Shown in pieces: positions 5,544 through 6,057 of a stretch of DNA of 6,057 nt. The notes beneath the pieces were generated by a model, which did not search any database, was not told the origin of the DNA, and was given only the letters and a program-made list of their open reading frames with translations. Location of the stretch: positions 1 to 6,057 of the forward strand of contig JAPPIY010000073.1 in assembly GCA_026914095.1 (NCBI GenBank), given 5' to 3'. A program made the position numbers and the translations under genes. The DNA comes from Oligoflexia bacterium (GTDB lineage: Bacteria > Bdellovibrionota > Bdellovibrionia > Bdellovibrionales > UBA1609). Within the stretch, counting starts at the first letter, position 1; each line of letters opens with the position of its first letter.

Positions 5544-6044
5544 CTACTCAAGGTCGGCAATTGTGTCTTCAATCTCTTCCCTAATGTCTTCATCTAAGTT
5601 TTGATTTTTCAACATTTTCTTAAACAGGGGCAGAGCTTTCTCTCCTATCCCGCCCGCTGAATACAAGGCCTGCTCTTGCAACTCAAGCTTGCCAGTTTCA
5701 AAGCCTTTCTCCAATAAGGGCAAGGCTTTCTCTCCTATCCCGCCCGCTATTTTCAACCCTCTTCTTAGCTCAGAAAGATTAAGCTCCCCCTCAAATCCTC
5801 CCATACCCAGCGCTAACCTCAATACATCATCTGAAACTGACTCCTCTTTTGACAGCCTAGACTTCAGCTTAGCTCTCACCTCAGCTGTCGTTCCTAAAGC
5901 CAGCGACAGCCGACTTAAAGCCTTTGCATTCTGTCTAAAACCCGCTGTCCTATAGATACAAGATAAACTCCTTAAATTCCCCTTGCTAGGACTCAACAAA
6001 ACCTGAAGCGCGCTAAAAAAGTGGACTGAAGTTAAGAGTAACAA
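5544..6044 (-). CDS. HEAT-like helical-repeat protein, possibly truncated
   Basis: This 166-residue, helix-rich ORF has HEAT/PBS-lyase-like alpha-alpha repeats. The clearest pair is AGGIGEKALPLLEK (100-113) and AGGIGEKALPLFKK (130-143), spaced 30 residues. A weaker related stretch is ALSRLSLALGTTAEVRAKL (42-60), and VSDDVLRLALGMGGFE (70-85) follows. The C-terminus is acidic (DEDIREEIEDTIADLE). Such repeats usually form protein-binding scaffolds; no enzymatic residues are seen and no specific partner can be named. The only in-frame start near the N-terminus is TTG at 6044 with no Shine-Dalgarno, and a stop at 6053-6051 closes the frame. Residues 2-18 are hydrophobic (LLLLTSVHFF-like) without a basic n-region, so a signal peptide is doubtful. 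The gene may therefore be a 3' fragment of a longer HEAT gene lying beyond the right edge. It converges on liuC with 74 bases between. Confidence 0.6.
   Translation of the reverse strand: MLLLTSVHFFSALQVLLSPSKGNLRSLSCIYRTAGFRQNAKALSRLSLALGTTAEVRAKLKSRLSKEESVSDDVLRLALGMGGFEGELNLSELRRGLKIAGGIGEKALPLLEKGFETGKLELQEQALYSAGGIGEKALPLFKKMLKNQNLDEDIREEIEDTIADLE
5635..5748 (-). repeat. Direct DNA repeat inside the HEAT-like gene (24 nt, period 90)
   Basis: Positions 5635-5658 and 5725-5748 are identical over 24 nt, exactly 90 nt (30 codons) apart, and encode the AGGIGEKALPL motif twice. Similarity continues, with scattered changes, on the motif's downstream side. Identity at synonymous positions suggests a recent duplication or gene conversion of one repeat unit. 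Confidence 0.8.
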
Positions 6045-6057
6045 TAAGAGTTAAAAG

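Noticed and set aside
5689..5955. 88-codon plus-strand ORF opposite the HEAT-like gene
   Set aside because: Its low-complexity S/P/F-rich product is the mirror of the repeat protein on the other strand, and there is no plausible ribosome site.
1..6057. tRNA, rRNA or riboswitch genes
   Set aside because: No cloverleaf, rRNA core motif or recognisable aptamer was seen on either strand. The visible hairpins are simple repeats.

Overview
The window comes from a Gram-negative, A+T-rich bacterium. The support is a type IV prepilin-like N-terminus, proteobacterial-style leucine/isovalerate catabolic genes, and dispersed ATTCC(C/T)GC hairpin repeats of the kind common in proteobacterial genomes. I cannot fix the lineage further. 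The pilin-like protein resembles the minor prepilins of predatory or host-associated Bdellovibrionota, but that is only an impression.

Layout. Positions 1-283 (minus strand) encode the start of a prepilin-like protein that runs off the left edge. Positions 284-603 hold no convincing gene. Positions 604-942 (minus) hold a doubtful 112-codon ORF with a very good Shine-Dalgarno and an eight-C run near its 3' end. A divergent intergenic region (943-1184) precedes an intact methylcrotonyl-CoA carboxylase carboxyltransferase (beta) subunit, liuB/mccB (1185-2747). Next comes a structured inverted-repeat element (2781-2876). It is followed by a two-gene cassette: a HEPN protein of the HI0074 type (2974-3405), overlapped by 11 nt by a HI0073-type minimal nucleotidyltransferase (MNT) fused to a complete class I SAM-dependent methyltransferase (3395-4498). 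An A+T-only hairpin (4506-4540) follows. Then comes a methylglutaconyl-CoA hydratase-like gene, liuC (4673-5469), broken by what looks like an 11-nt expansion in its glycine-rich core. A second copy of the small hairpin repeat (5498-5526) lies between it and a convergent HEAT-like repeat protein (5544-6044, minus).

How the genes relate. LiuB and LiuC act in consecutive steps of leucine breakdown (3-methylcrotonyl-CoA to 3-methylglutaconyl-CoA to HMG-CoA), so the HEPN/MNT-methyltransferase cassette looks inserted into, or captured by, a liu operon. The biotin carboxylase (alpha) partner of LiuB is not in the window and liuC is interrupted, so the pathway may be decaying here or completed elsewhere. 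The HEPN protein has an exact RX4HXY motif and its partner an exact GSX10DXD motif, the signatures of HEPN/MNT (type VII) toxin-antitoxin pairs in which the MNT adenylylates the HEPN tyrosine. The methyltransferase fused to the antitoxin-type domain is the most unusual thing in the window.
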